Assembly (NCBI GenBank): GCA_945876035.1
Contig: CAMCMU010000023.1
Span: forward strand, 1 to 64,000
Origin: Schlesneria paludicola DSM 18645
GTDB taxonomy: Bacteria; Planctomycetota; Planctomycetia; Planctomycetales; Planctomycetaceae
Length of the DNA stretch: 64,000 nucleotides
Direction of reading: 5' to 3'
Shown piece by piece: positions 54,534 through 63,148 of the stretch; position 1 is the stretch's first letter, and each line of letters starts with the position of its first letter. A model generated the notes under the pieces. The model worked only from the letters and a program-made list of their open reading frames with translations. It was not told the origin of the DNA and did not search any database. Made by a program: the position numbers and the translations under genes.

Positions 54534-56213
54534 TTATTGTTTGACGACGAGTGGCAATGTTGTGAGCCATAGTTTCGAGGTCGACGCTTCCAAGGTCTGT
54601 AACGGTGCCTGGGCCGGATGGACAAGAGTCGTTCCAACACATTGACTCTTCCCAATAATTTCAAATGGAACGGAATTGGGAATCGCGTTCTTGAGCGTGA
54701 GAGTCAACTTGACGCCCTTTGAACTGTCTCCGGTCGGCTCCGATTGGGCAACGCTCACAACCACTCCCTCAGGCAGCCCGACCGCTCGGACTTCGATCAC
54801 CTCCGCAAACCCCACCGTGCGAGAAACCGTCACGGGGATTTCGAGTTCCTTATCGGACGTCAGAACGAAGACATCACTTCCGACGGACAACGTATAATCC
54901 GGCACGGCGTCTGTGATGTTCAACAGATAGACGTATCGAGCACCGTGATGTTGGAAGCGATCGGCTACGGCAACGCGATAGTCACCATCGGAAGGAATCA
55001 CGAACTCGGTGTCGAGATCGGCCAACACGGGGCCTTCATCGTCGACCTCTTTAATCAATACGCCCGCAGAATCATGAATCCGAATAACGGGGTCCATCTG
55101 CGATCCCACGGCTCTGGCGATCACCTCAAATCGCAATCGCTGTCCCTGTTTCGCCGCGAATCGAAACGCATCGACATCACGCGGCGAATCAATATGTCCG
55201 GTAATACTCAACGGCAGTTCGACTGTTTGAGACTGCTGGAGACTGTTTGGCTCATGCTCGATCCGCGTCGGATGCGGCATGACCAACACAGACGCAGGAA
55301 CTCGATTCGCCGAATGATGTGATGGCCAAGAAAATCGCTGGCCCACGGACGAAAGAGGCGGATCCAGATCCTCGCTTTTGTCTTCGAGATTCCAACCCCG
55401 CAACTCAACTTTTCTTGCCACGCCCGCTTGGATCGCTAGCGGAACGACGTGATCCACAAACGATCCCGTTGTCAGCGTCAATCGATAGACCATACGTGGG
55501 TCACCGACAAGATTAATATCGGTTTTCCGCTTCTGGGGAAAGGCCCATGTGCGTACGACATATGTTCCATCCTCTAAAGCGGTAAATACCAGTTGCGGAT
55601 CCGCCCCCCAATCATCCTCATTCTGTGCGATGATGAAGCCCTCTGGCCCGAGAATTTGCAATACGGCATCCTGCAAACCTCCAAGAATGCGATTTGCCAT
55701 CAGCGCTGCGACGACGGTTTGCCCACGCCGCAGCGTTAGAGAAAACGAGTCGGCATCTCCAGTGCTTTGGTGCTGACCGTTGACAACAATTGACGGATAT
55801 GGAATTTTTTGCGGTTTATTCCAGAGGTCGTTCGGCTCCGTCTCGTTGATTTCCGGCAGATCGCCGACAACAAATCGTCGCAACGCAGAAACGCCTTCTT
55901 GATTGATAAACCGCAGCTCGTAAACACCGAAATCGGCATTTGACGGAATCGTCACAGTCATCCGCCCTGGCTCCGTCGACAATGCCGCCTTCAGTTTGGC
56001 TTGCGAGCACCAAATCCGGTCTGGCGCAGCACCGGGAGCATGGAGCTGCACGCTCGTCGTCGTGCCACGTTGCCCGCCAGACGGGAACAACGAACTGACT
56101 TCCGGTGCAGCTGCGGCGACCCATCCGCAGCAGATCCCGAACAGCGAAAAAACAATCGCGGTGGCATCTCTCTGACGTGGACAGGGGAACAGGAATGATC
56201 GGATTTTTGCCAT
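54534..56213 (-). CDS. Secreted PPC-domain protein
   Basis: 559 residues. Signal peptide region 'ATAIVFSLFGICCGWVAAAA'. Then an IPT/TIG-like region 'EVSSLFPSGGQRGTTTSVQLHA', a first PPC domain at about 130-235 ('IVVNGQHQSTGDADSFSLTLRRGQTVVA'), a beta region 'VARKVELRGWNLE', a second PPC domain at about 325-435 ('SITGHIDSPRDVDAFRFAAKQGQRLRFE', 'VPDYTLSV') and a C-terminal beta domain. The order is the same as in the 820-residue protein at 26288-28750, but it lacks that protein's last repeats. It heads the PPC/PQQ pair. Function is probably ligand or polymer binding at the cell surface; inference. Confidence 0.9.
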   Translation of the reverse strand: MAKIRSFLFPCPRQRDATAIVFSLFGICCGWVAAAAPEVSSLFPSGGQRGTTTSVQLHAPGAAPDRIWCSQAKLKAALSTEPGRMTVTIPSNADFGVYELRFINQEGVSALRRFVVGDLPEINETEPNDLWNKPQKIPYPSIVVNGQHQSTGDADSFSLTLRRGQTVVAALMANRILGGLQDAVLQILGPEGFIIAQNEDDWGADPQLVFTALEDGTYVVRTWAFPQKRKTDINLVGDPRMVYRLTLTTGSFVDHVVPLAIQAGVARKVELRGWNLEDKSEDLDPPLSSVGQRFSWPSHHSANRVPASVLVMPHPTRIEHEPNSLQQSQTVELPLSITGHIDSPRDVDAFRFAAKQGQRLRFEVIARAVGSQMDPVIRIHDSAGVLIKEVDDEGPVLADLDTEFVIPSDGDYRVAVADRFQHHGARYVYLLNITDAVPDYTLSVGSDVFVLTSDKELEIPVTVSRTVGFAEVIEVRAVGLPEGVVVSVAQSEPTGDSSKGVKLTLTLKNAIPNSVPFEIIGKSQCVGTTLVHPAQAPLQTLEASTSKLWLTTLPLVVKQ

Positions 56214-56997
56214 GGTGCTGATCTCGCCTGTTCTGAATGAGTGGACTTCAAGTGAGCAACAATACGGAAACCGAGATCACCGCCGCCATCAACGTTTGAG
56301 AGCCTTGGTAAGAAACGCAAACATCCTCGGTATGGGCCGGTGTCAATCGCAACAATGAATCAGCTCGCCTGAGATCTGGCTGTTTTACCGAAAGGATTCC
56401 GCTTTTATGGCAGCAGGCGGCAGAACAGGAGTGGATGAACAATCGCCAAACTCGAAGCCGATCAGGAGTGATTTTCTGAAACGATCAATCTCCGCCAGAA
56501 TAATATCAGCAGCCAGAGAACTCGTATATCGTACCCGGGCAATGACCAAACCGAACCCTCACACAATCACCGTTCTTTCCCATTTGACAATTGATGGCGA
56601 TTTCCAGCGTTCACGACCCCGAGCGTTTCTCACTCCGCAATCAGCAAGGTGATTCTCACATCGCTGATTGCATCAAATCATCGGCTCCGATCCGCGAGGA
56701 AACTTCGCGACCTAACACTCTGTTCTTCGATCCGCCGTTTATGTTTGCACACAGAGTGCCAAGATCACTCGGTCACCGCACATCCGACGTGACACAGTGA
56801 CTCTCCGATATCATCAACGACGCGGCGGCCTCGTGGACACAAATCCAACATTGACGACAACACAATTCGCGTTTTCACATGACGCTCGGCAGATCGATCG
56901 ATAACATATTCGAGCGGAACAATCGGAAAACTCCCAACCGTTGCGACAACCGATTGCTGAGTACGATGGAGATGAGAACTCGACAAGGGATGGCAAA
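56214..56997. promoter_or_regulatory. Divergent spacer, PPC gene / prpB
   Basis: 784 bp. Contains both promoters; none could be assigned. The prpB frame is open back to 56941, but that part lacks family character. No repeats noted. Confidence 0.35.
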
Positions 56998-57885
56998 ATG
57001 ACTTCGGCTGGCCAGAATTTCCGATCCGCTGTCGCGAGGAATCGCCCCTTGCGAATCGTGGGCGCGATCAACGCCTATTGTGCGATGATGGCAGAGCAAA
57101 TCGGACATCAGGCAATCTATCTGTCTGGCAGTGGTGTGGCGTGTTCCTCATTCGGTCTGCCTGATCTTGGAATAACGTCGCTTGACAACGTGTTGGAAGA
57201 TGTTCGTCGCATTACAGGGTGTTGTTCACTTCCGTTATTGGTTGATGCCGACACAGGGTGGGGAGGCGCATTTCAAATCGCGAGAACCGTTCGGGAAATG
57301 TCTCGTTCCGGAGCTGCGGGAATCCATATCGAGGACCAAGTCTCCCAAAAACGATGCGGTCATCGACCGAACAAGGCCATCGTCAGCCAAGAAGAAATGG
57401 TGGACCGAATCAAGGCCGCTGTTGATGCCCGATCTGACCAAAGTTTCGTGATCATGGCCCGAACAGATGCCGCTGCCGTCGAAGGAATGCAATCGGCAAT
57501 CGAAAGGGGGTGTGCCTGTGTTGAGGCTGGGGCCGAGATGATTTTCCCTGAAGCCATGGAAACGTTACAGGAATACGCATCTTTTTGTCAGCAGGTGAAG
57601 GTTCCGGTACTCGCCAACTTGACCGAGTTCGGAAAAACGCCCCTGTTTACAACCGACGAAATTGCGGGTGTTGGTGTGGCGATGGCTTTGTATCCATTGA
57701 CGGCATTTCGGGCGATCAACAAGGCTGCCGAAGTTGCCTACAAAGCTCTGCTGATTGACCCCAATCAAGAACAACTTCTCTCCTCGATGCAAACGCGCGC
57801 CGAACTCTATCAGTACTTGAATTACCACAGCTTTGAGCGGCAATTGGACCAGCTTTTTGAAGGCCGTCCTAACACAGGCAATTAA
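56998..57885 (+). CDS. prpB: 2-methylisocitrate lyase (PrpB-like)
   Basis: 295 residues from the ATG at 56998 (AAGGG about 10 bp upstream), the normal PrpB length. Cleaves 2-methylisocitrate to pyruvate and succinate in the methylcitrate cycle of propionate use. Seen: '[17 protein letters not shown]', '[18 protein letters not shown]', Mg-binding 'DADTGWGG' (83-90), catalytic loop 'QKRCGH' with Cys120, 'IMARTDA', '[11 protein letters not shown]' and '[11 protein letters not shown]'. The last two fit methylisocitrate lyase better than oxaloacetase or phosphonopyruvate hydrolase relatives. No prpC, prpD or acnD is nearby. Its stop overlaps the stop of the convergent methylase gene. Confidence 0.9.
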   Translation: MTSAGQNFRSAVARNRPLRIVGAINAYCAMMAEQIGHQAIYLSGSGVACSSFGLPDLGITSLDNVLEDVRRITGCCSLPLLVDADTGWGGAFQIARTVREMSRSGAAGIHIEDQVSQKRCGHRPNKAIVSQEEMVDRIKAAVDARSDQSFVIMARTDAAAVEGMQSAIERGCACVEAGAEMIFPEAMETLQEYASFCQQVKVPVLANLTEFGKTPLFTTDEIAGVGVAMALYPLTAFRAINKAAEVAYKALLIDPNQEQLLSSMQTRAELYQYLNYHSFERQLDQLFEGRPNTGN

Positions 57886-59825
57886 GAGTCATCCTGCGGC
57901 CGAGTGTCCCGATACCATTCCTCGACCAGTTGATCCAACTGGTGTTCGAGATCGATTGTGCCGGCATCTTCCTGGCGATGCCAATCTCGCGCGAGTCGGT
58001 CGAGCACTAACCCCAGATCGGGACGCGGACTTTTCGGAAGTGGAAACTGTTTCAAAACAGTCCCGCTGATGTCCAGATTTCGTCCCCGGTATTTCGCATG
58101 GTTTTCAAACCAAACTCTGGCGTGTGAAGAATTCAAGAGGGCCGACAAGGCCGGAAGAGTCAAGCCGCTGACATGGGCCTCTGACACTGCAAGGAGCGAT
58201 TTTTTGTGAACGATGACGTGCATTGAAAATCCGACAAACGACGGACGCTCGGAGTACACAAATCGGGGAATGGCTCCCATTTGGATGGACAGAATTCGAG
58301 GCTCAATGAAGAGTCGCTCTTCGCGAGGCCAATGCAAATGCCACCAGGCAATCGCTCCCCGACGAACTTCGCGACGTCGTTCGAGGACCGCCCGAAAACG
58401 CTGAAGATGGTTTTCAATGTGTGGCAGTTCCCGCAACGACGGAGCCGTCTGCTTTGTGAGGTAAAGCAACGAATGCCCAAGCGTCTCGGTCATAAAAAAA
58501 CGATCGAACGATGACAACGAGTAATACGGTCTTAGTAGAGATCGCTCGTGATCCGAGAGCGTGAGTGATTGAACTTCGGCTTCTGTTAGGACAAACACAC
58601 CGCCTCCCGCCAATGAAAGATCATTCATTTCTTTCGCGACGGTGTTGGTCACGAAGGGCGGATTCTCCGCAATTCCTTGTCGCACTTCGAAGCCTTGAGA
58701 GAGTCGAGATCCGTCATCTCGAACGATCTCGCTCGCACCACCCGTCGTAGAATTCAAACGACCTTCACGCCACAAATCGTCTTGCGAGACGATCCGCAAA
58801 CCCGCCAAGAATGCTATTTCCGACGCGTGAGAGGGTACGTCTTTCGGAGAAAGACTTTCGCTGAGCGAGCGCATTTCTTCTTTCGTTGAAATGTGCGATC
58901 GACATAACTCTTCTTTTAGTCGTTCGCGAGCGACGTGCGTAAGATCAACGATGCGGCACGGGACCCCCCGGTCACCCCCCTTCGTTGCACGCAAAATCAT
59001 ATGCCGGCCAGCGACGCTAGGAAAGATTTTGGCGGAGCCAAGCCAGATGATTTCATGGGTGGTTGCCTCCGTTGCAAGTCGCTCAACCAACGGGATGGCA
59101 CTTCGAGATCCAATCCAATAGCTGTTCACGATATAGCAGAGCGTTCCTCGAGGCTTTAGCAGATCGAGACCTCGATGCAGAAAATAATGCCACAAATCCA
59201 TTCGCGCCCGACGCCATTTCCTGCCCAAGGAAGAACCGGCAATCCGGTCAAAAACAGATTTGGCGTTGAGCTCTCGAAGATACGGCGGATTCCCAATAAC
59301 GAGGTCGAACCCACCCTCTTGCGCCACCGATGGAAAAGCGGACGCCCATTGAATCGCCGGAGGAAAAGACGCGACGTTGGCTAAACGACCGTGTTGATTT
59401 AATGAATCCTCGTTGAAGGCCAACCAGTCTTCTCCGAGCAACGCATCGCCACAGAGGAAGTTGGTGTCCAGAACTCGATTTAACTCGTCTGTTCGGTCGT
59501 CGTCGGAGGAAACCCATTCGCTGACGCGTTTTTTTAAAGATTCAATGGCAATCGGATCCACATCGACACCAAACACACAGTCTCGAATCAGGCTCAGTCT
59601 GTCGTGATCTGTCGCGGCCAACTCTGCGAGAACGGCAAGCACGAATGACCCGTCACCACAGGAGGGATCGAGCATTCGCCATGCAGATGGAGGCGAATCA
59701 ATCCTGTGGCAGATTTCTTGGCGATTGCGGATTTCACATCGTTGGACCATCGCGCGCGCAATCCAGTCAGGAGTATAAAAACTCCCTAGCGAACGACTGT
59801 GGTCGGAAGATCTCGGAGACATCAA
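57882..59825 (-). CDS. Orphan N6-adenine DNA methyltransferase, Eco57I/TaqI-like
   Basis: 647 residues. Gamma-type adenine methylase with motif X '[15 protein letters not shown]' (13-27), motif I '[15 protein letters not shown]' (DPSCGDG 53-59), motif II '[12 protein letters not shown]', and catalytic NPPY 179-182 in '[12 protein letters not shown]'. The C-terminal half has TaqI-like specificity-domain character ('[22 protein letters not shown]'). There is no N-terminal nuclease domain as in type IIG enzymes (about 1000 residues), and no nuclease, S-subunit or phage-defence gene nearby, so it is an orphan methylase or part of a scattered system. Convergent with prpB; stops overlap by 4 bp. 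Confidence 0.92.
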   Translation of the reverse strand: MMSPRSSDHSRSLGSFYTPDWIARAMVQRCEIRNRQEICHRIDSPPSAWRMLDPSCGDGSFVLAVLAELAATDHDRLSLIRDCVFGVDVDPIAIESLKKRVSEWVSSDDDRTDELNRVLDTNFLCGDALLGEDWLAFNEDSLNQHGRLANVASFPPAIQWASAFPSVAQEGGFDLVIGNPPYLRELNAKSVFDRIAGSSLGRKWRRARMDLWHYFLHRGLDLLKPRGTLCYIVNSYWIGSRSAIPLVERLATEATTHEIIWLGSAKIFPSVAGRHMILRATKGGDRGVPCRIVDLTHVARERLKEELCRSHISTKEEMRSLSESLSPKDVPSHASEIAFLAGLRIVSQDDLWREGRLNSTTGGASEIVRDDGSRLSQGFEVRQGIAENPPFVTNTVAKEMNDLSLAGGGVFVLTEAEVQSLTLSDHERSLLRPYYSLSSFDRFFMTETLGHSLLYLTKQTAPSLRELPHIENHLQRFRAVLERRREVRRGAIAWWHLHWPREERLFIEPRILSIQMGAIPRFVYSERPSFVGFSMHVIVHKKSLLAVSEAHVSGLTLPALSALLNSSHARVWFENHAKYRGRNLDISGTVLKQFPLPKSPRPDLGLVLDRLARDWHRQEDAGTIDLEHQLDQLVEEWYRDTRPQDDS

Positions 59826-61124
59826 CGCATTCTTTTTTCATCCACGGAAAGTCAGGGCCAACAGGTATTTTTTGAAACGACCGACGTCTCGACCGAATCC
59901 GGGAACACTGGACGAGGCGCACCACGCCCACTTGTTGTGATATCGCAATAAGTATCCTCGTGTTGCGGCGTTGAATCAACGATCCGAATTGTGGAACCTT
60001 CGTCGCTGCACTCAAATCCACTCTTCGCGATCACTGGCATCCACGAAACGGTTACACATCTTCGGTCTCGATCGAGTCCGATTGGTTCGGTCAATGACGA
60101 TATTTCCGCAGCACCCGAGCCGGTGATGGCATTGTCATGATTTCGAGCCACTCGAATTGTTTCATGGACGATTCAAGGCCGAACAAAGTCCAGAAGGGAT
60201 TGAGCGATCATCGTTCTCAGCGATGATCAATGGGAATCGCCCAGCAGTGCGATTCCCATGGGTGATTGACTGACCGACCAAATTTGTCCACGCCAGTAAT
60301 CGGTGTTGGCATCACAACAGAAAGCGGCCACAAGAGTAGCCGATCGGTAGGCCCCCCGCCCAACCCAAATATTGTGATCAATCACGCTACGCGATCAACA
60401 TCAATCGTGGAGCGTTTACATCAAGAACCCGTGTCGAAAAAAACATTCCGCGACTTACGGAAACGGTCGGATCATTATTGTCTTAACTCGTTGATTCTAA
60501 AAGTGATCCGTTTTTGATTCCATTCGATACCAGCAGATGACAACGAATGATTAAAAAACTTGGCGATCAGACTGGCTAACAGTGATTCTTTCAGACACTG
60601 AATGACGACCCCTGATCCGGATTCGTTCGTTAATGTCTTGGCAGCCTGCATGTGACATTGGAACCGCTCAGAGAAAGTGGCCCAACTGCTGACGTAACAA
60701 CAAAAAATCCGCTTGACGCAAGTCGGCAGCTAGTGACTGGGTTCGGTCTATGCCCTCCGTGCGGAGTGTGAAGAATGAGTTCCGAATTATCTGAGACAAA
60801 TTATCAAGAGGTACCAACGTCTCTTAATCGTCCAGCAAAGCGCAACGCTGTTGCCTATCAATACAGCACAATAATTCGTCTCGATATTGCCGGCGCGATT
60901 CGTCTTACGTTTTTGGCATTCATTCGCTTTTAAATCTTAGTGTCTGGAAAAGACTCATGGCATGACGATTGCTGTTCCCGTGGAGCGGTGTCGTGGCCTT
61001 TTTTAGTTTCCGTAACCTTTTTTCATGAAACTGCCATGACTCCAAAACTATTGCTGCCAAGACCGCCAGCATTTTTTGCGGTCGTTCGTACCAAAATTGG
61101 AATTGATTCAAAAGGAATTGTAGA
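59826..61124. other. 1.3 kb gene-free region upstream of STAS gene
   Basis: No convincing gene: frames here are at most about 100 codons and without family signals. It contains the tandem hairpins at 60206-60259. AT-richer towards 60400-60560 and 61010-61100. It holds the promoters of the methylase (minus) and the STAS gene (plus); AAAAGGAA at about 61110-61117 is the ribosome-binding site of the STAS gene. Confidence 0.45.
60206..60259. repeat. Two tandem perfect hairpins
   Basis: Hairpin 1: GATCATCG-TTCTCAG-CGATGATC (60206-60228). Hairpin 2: ATGGGAATCGC, 8 nt loop, GCGATTCCCAT (60230-60259). Only one base separates them. No T tract follows. There is no coding gene within 380 bp on the left or about 860 bp on the right. 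Confidence 0.75.
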
Positions 61125-61448
61125 ATGCAGACGATTTCCGAATTGGAGGTCTACCAAGCGGGTAAGCTGACCGTGATTGGGTTTGGGGGCCGTGAGGTTC
61201 TCGATCACATGAATTTAACCGAGTGTCGTGATGAAATCGCCGCCTTGATCCGTAGCCATGACGTTTCGACTTTGGCGTTCGATCTGACTGGCGTACGACT
61301 AATCCCGAGCGGGCTGTTGGGATTATTGGCGTCCATCAAACGTCACGGTGTCGACGTTCATCTTTACAATGCATCAAATGACATTCAGGAAGTCCTTGAA
61401 ATCACAAAACTCGACAAGATCCTGAATTTGTATGAAGTCAAAGTTTGA
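61125..61448 (+). CDS. STAS-domain (anti-anti-sigma-like) protein
   Basis: 107 residues, a single STAS domain. Family members bind anti-sigma kinases or signalling partners and are often switched by Ser phosphorylation. Seen: 'KLTVIGFGG', 'CRDEIAALIRSHDVSTLAFDLTGVRLIPSGLLGLLASIKRHG' (core strand and helix), 'VHLYNASNDIQEVLEITKLDKILNLY'. In the phosphorylation loop the SpoIIAA-type D-S-S-G is I-P-S-G here, so the usual acceptor Ser is Pro61 and only the second Ser (Ser62) remains. No kinase, phosphatase or sigma factor gene is adjacent. AAGGA 8 bp upstream supports the ATG. A strong hairpin follows. Confidence 0.9.
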   Translation: MQTISELEVYQAGKLTVIGFGGREVLDHMNLTECRDEIAALIRSHDVSTLAFDLTGVRLIPSGLLGLLASIKRHGVDVHLYNASNDIQEVLEITKLDKILNLYEVKV

Positions 61449-61473
61449 GACGTCTCCTGTTTGGACACACGAG

Positions 61474-61514
61474 CGGAAGGGAGACTCAGGGCAACCCTGA
61501 GGCTCCCTTCCGCC
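61474..61514 (+). terminator. Strong hairpin after the STAS gene
   Basis: GCGGAAGGGAG-(A)-CTCAGGG, loop CAA, CCCTGAG-(G)-CTCCCTTCCGC: an 18 bp stem with one A/G mismatch, 26 bp after the stop. No T tract, so factor-assisted or mRNA-stabilising roles are also possible. Confidence 0.7.
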
Positions 61515-61928
61515 GTTCGCTTGTCCTGCGATATATTCGTCGCTTGAGGAGGATGATTCAAAAGACTCTGTCGGATTTATTGTGCTTTGAAATACGGAAG
61601 TCGGGATCCGAGGAGGCCATCGCGTCACCGCCGTTTGAGCCGATTCCGGATGTGAATCGCACGATCAAAGTAGCAGCAGGAACGTATCCGGAACGAATGG
61701 CACTGAAGTCCGCTGTTTTCTGAAGTTCGGCGTGGAGCGGTGGGGAGCACGAGGTCCTCTTCTGGACAGGCCTACGGGGATGCAGTGCTCGGAGCGGAGA
61801 CTGGCAGGGCCTCTGTTCCGTCTGCGTGGGGCCGTTTGGGGACGCGGCCGGCAAGCTGAACCAGAGAGCGACTCACGTATTTGACTCCGATGAGTGGCGG
61901 CCGCTGTTGACCGATGTGTCGCGGGCGT
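61515..61928. other. Spacer between STAS hairpin and transposase remnant
   Basis: About 410 bp. Short frames on both strands (for example 61558-61854 minus) match nothing recognised; the segment may belong to the decayed insertion element. The boundary could not be drawn. Confidence 0.3.
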
Positions 61929-62228
61929 TTAACGCCTGCCCGTGTCTACTACGCTGATGTCTCGTCGACGAACATCAACGCGTACGGCCGGCCGTACGCT
62001 GGCGAAGAGTCCGCAGAGCGTGGTTCGACGTCTGGCCGAGTGCCTGGCGTTGCGCCGAATCAGGATCCTGTCGCCATCGAGGCCTTTTCCGACGAGTTCG
62101 GGACCGAAGACCGTCGCGGCCTCCGACAGCGATCCCAACGCCACTCACGCATAACCGAGACTTTTTTGCACGTTCTTCAACTCGCTCGCCCGCGGCACTG
62201 CCCAGAGCGACGAACCAATGGGATTGAA
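61929..62228 (-). pseudogene. Degenerate IS4-type transposase fragment
   Basis: Read on the minus strand from 62228 in one frame: 'FNPIGSSLWAVPRASELKNV' then 'QKSLGYA', a TGA stop at 62147-62145, then 'VALGSLSEAATVFGPELVGKGL'. This resembles the N-terminal part of planctomycete IS4-family transposases as I know it ('...LRAVQQASELKKVQ..LG..RASLGSLSEA..VFDPELL'). There is an internal stop, no N-terminal start region, and the similarity fades to the left of about 62060, so it is a dead remnant. No terminal inverted repeats were recognised. Confidence 0.6.
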
Positions 62229-62728
62229 TGAAAGATAGCGGGATTCTCCTCAGGCAATATGGGGCACGATTCAGCTCCCGATTCCTCGCCCTGGCGCGCC
62301 GACAACCGGCAGCCCGCAACGGCTAAAACAGCGACAAGAATTGGTCGAAATACCGCAGATCGAACGATGTTCTATTTTAGTCAACCGTGTGTGAATGGCG
62401 GATTGCGGAGCGGACTGCGCATCAGCCCTAGGCTACCCACGCCGAGTACGACGCGTCAGCTCCAGCACCGATCTGCTTTTGAATTTAGGGAATCCGGATT
62501 TCCCATCAAAGTAAGGATTTCTAATTAAGTCATCGAATCCGTTTAGAGTGCCCTACGCTGATGGACTCTTGCGAATTCTGCCGATGTGTTATGATCACAA
62601 ACAATCTTGGTCAACCAAGCGGCCGTTGCTGCTGACACCACGATTAGCGAGGTCCATGACACCACCTGTTCCGGTGGGATTTCAAAACTTAATTTGAGGT
62701 TGTACCGTCGTACCGAAGGATCGGTCGG
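62229..62728. promoter_or_regulatory. Spacer upstream of exbD
   Basis: 500 bp. No ExbB/MotA-like gene is present here although ExbD genes often follow one. A 13 bp run CGGTCGG/ATGCC precedes the start; no clear ribosome-binding site was picked out. Nothing else seen. Confidence 0.35.
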
Positions 62729-63148
62729 ATGCCACTGAAGACAGAAGCCTTGGAAGAACCACGTATTGACCTGACATCAATGCTTGATGTCGTCATGCTG
62801 CTGATGATTTTCTTCATGATCGGGACGAAATTTTCAGAAAATGAACGCGGAACGGACATTCACGTTCCGACCGTTTCTGATACCGCCGCTCTAACAGCTC
62901 AACCCGATGAGATTGTCGTCAACATCCGCCGGGATGGAACAATTCAAGTCAAGAGAGAGCCTCAAACGCCAGAGTCACTCAAGGTACTACTCCAGTCGGC
63001 TCAGTCTGGTTTCCCCAATCAAGCGGTTGTGATTCGCGGAGACGGTCATTGCGAGTATCAACAGATCATGGATGTCTTCTCTGTTTGTAAGGATGTTGGC
63101 GTCCGCAACATTTCGATTGCTCACCTGCCAAAAGCTGGGGGTCGGTGA
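62729..63148 (+). CDS. ExbD/TolR-family biopolymer transport protein
   Basis: 139 residues. Proton-motive-force-coupled inner-membrane protein that works with an ExbB/TolQ channel. Seen: a short cytoplasmic N-terminus, one membrane helix 'LTSMLDVVMLLMIFFMIGTKF' (15-35) with the conserved Asp20 at its start (the residue equivalent to E. coli ExbD Asp25), then a periplasmic domain with 'EIVVNIRRDGTIQV', 'VVIRGDGHCEYQQIMDVFSVCKDVGVRNISIAH', the usual ExbD end. The start at 62729 lies just before 'LKTEALEEPRIDLTSMLD', typical of the family. Its stop overlaps the next start by one base (TGATG), so the pair is coupled. Confidence 0.93.
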   Translation: MPLKTEALEEPRIDLTSMLDVVMLLMIFFMIGTKFSENERGTDIHVPTVSDTAALTAQPDEIVVNIRRDGTIQVKREPQTPESLKVLLQSAQSGFPNQAVVIRGDGHCEYQQIMDVFSVCKDVGVRNISIAHLPKAGGR

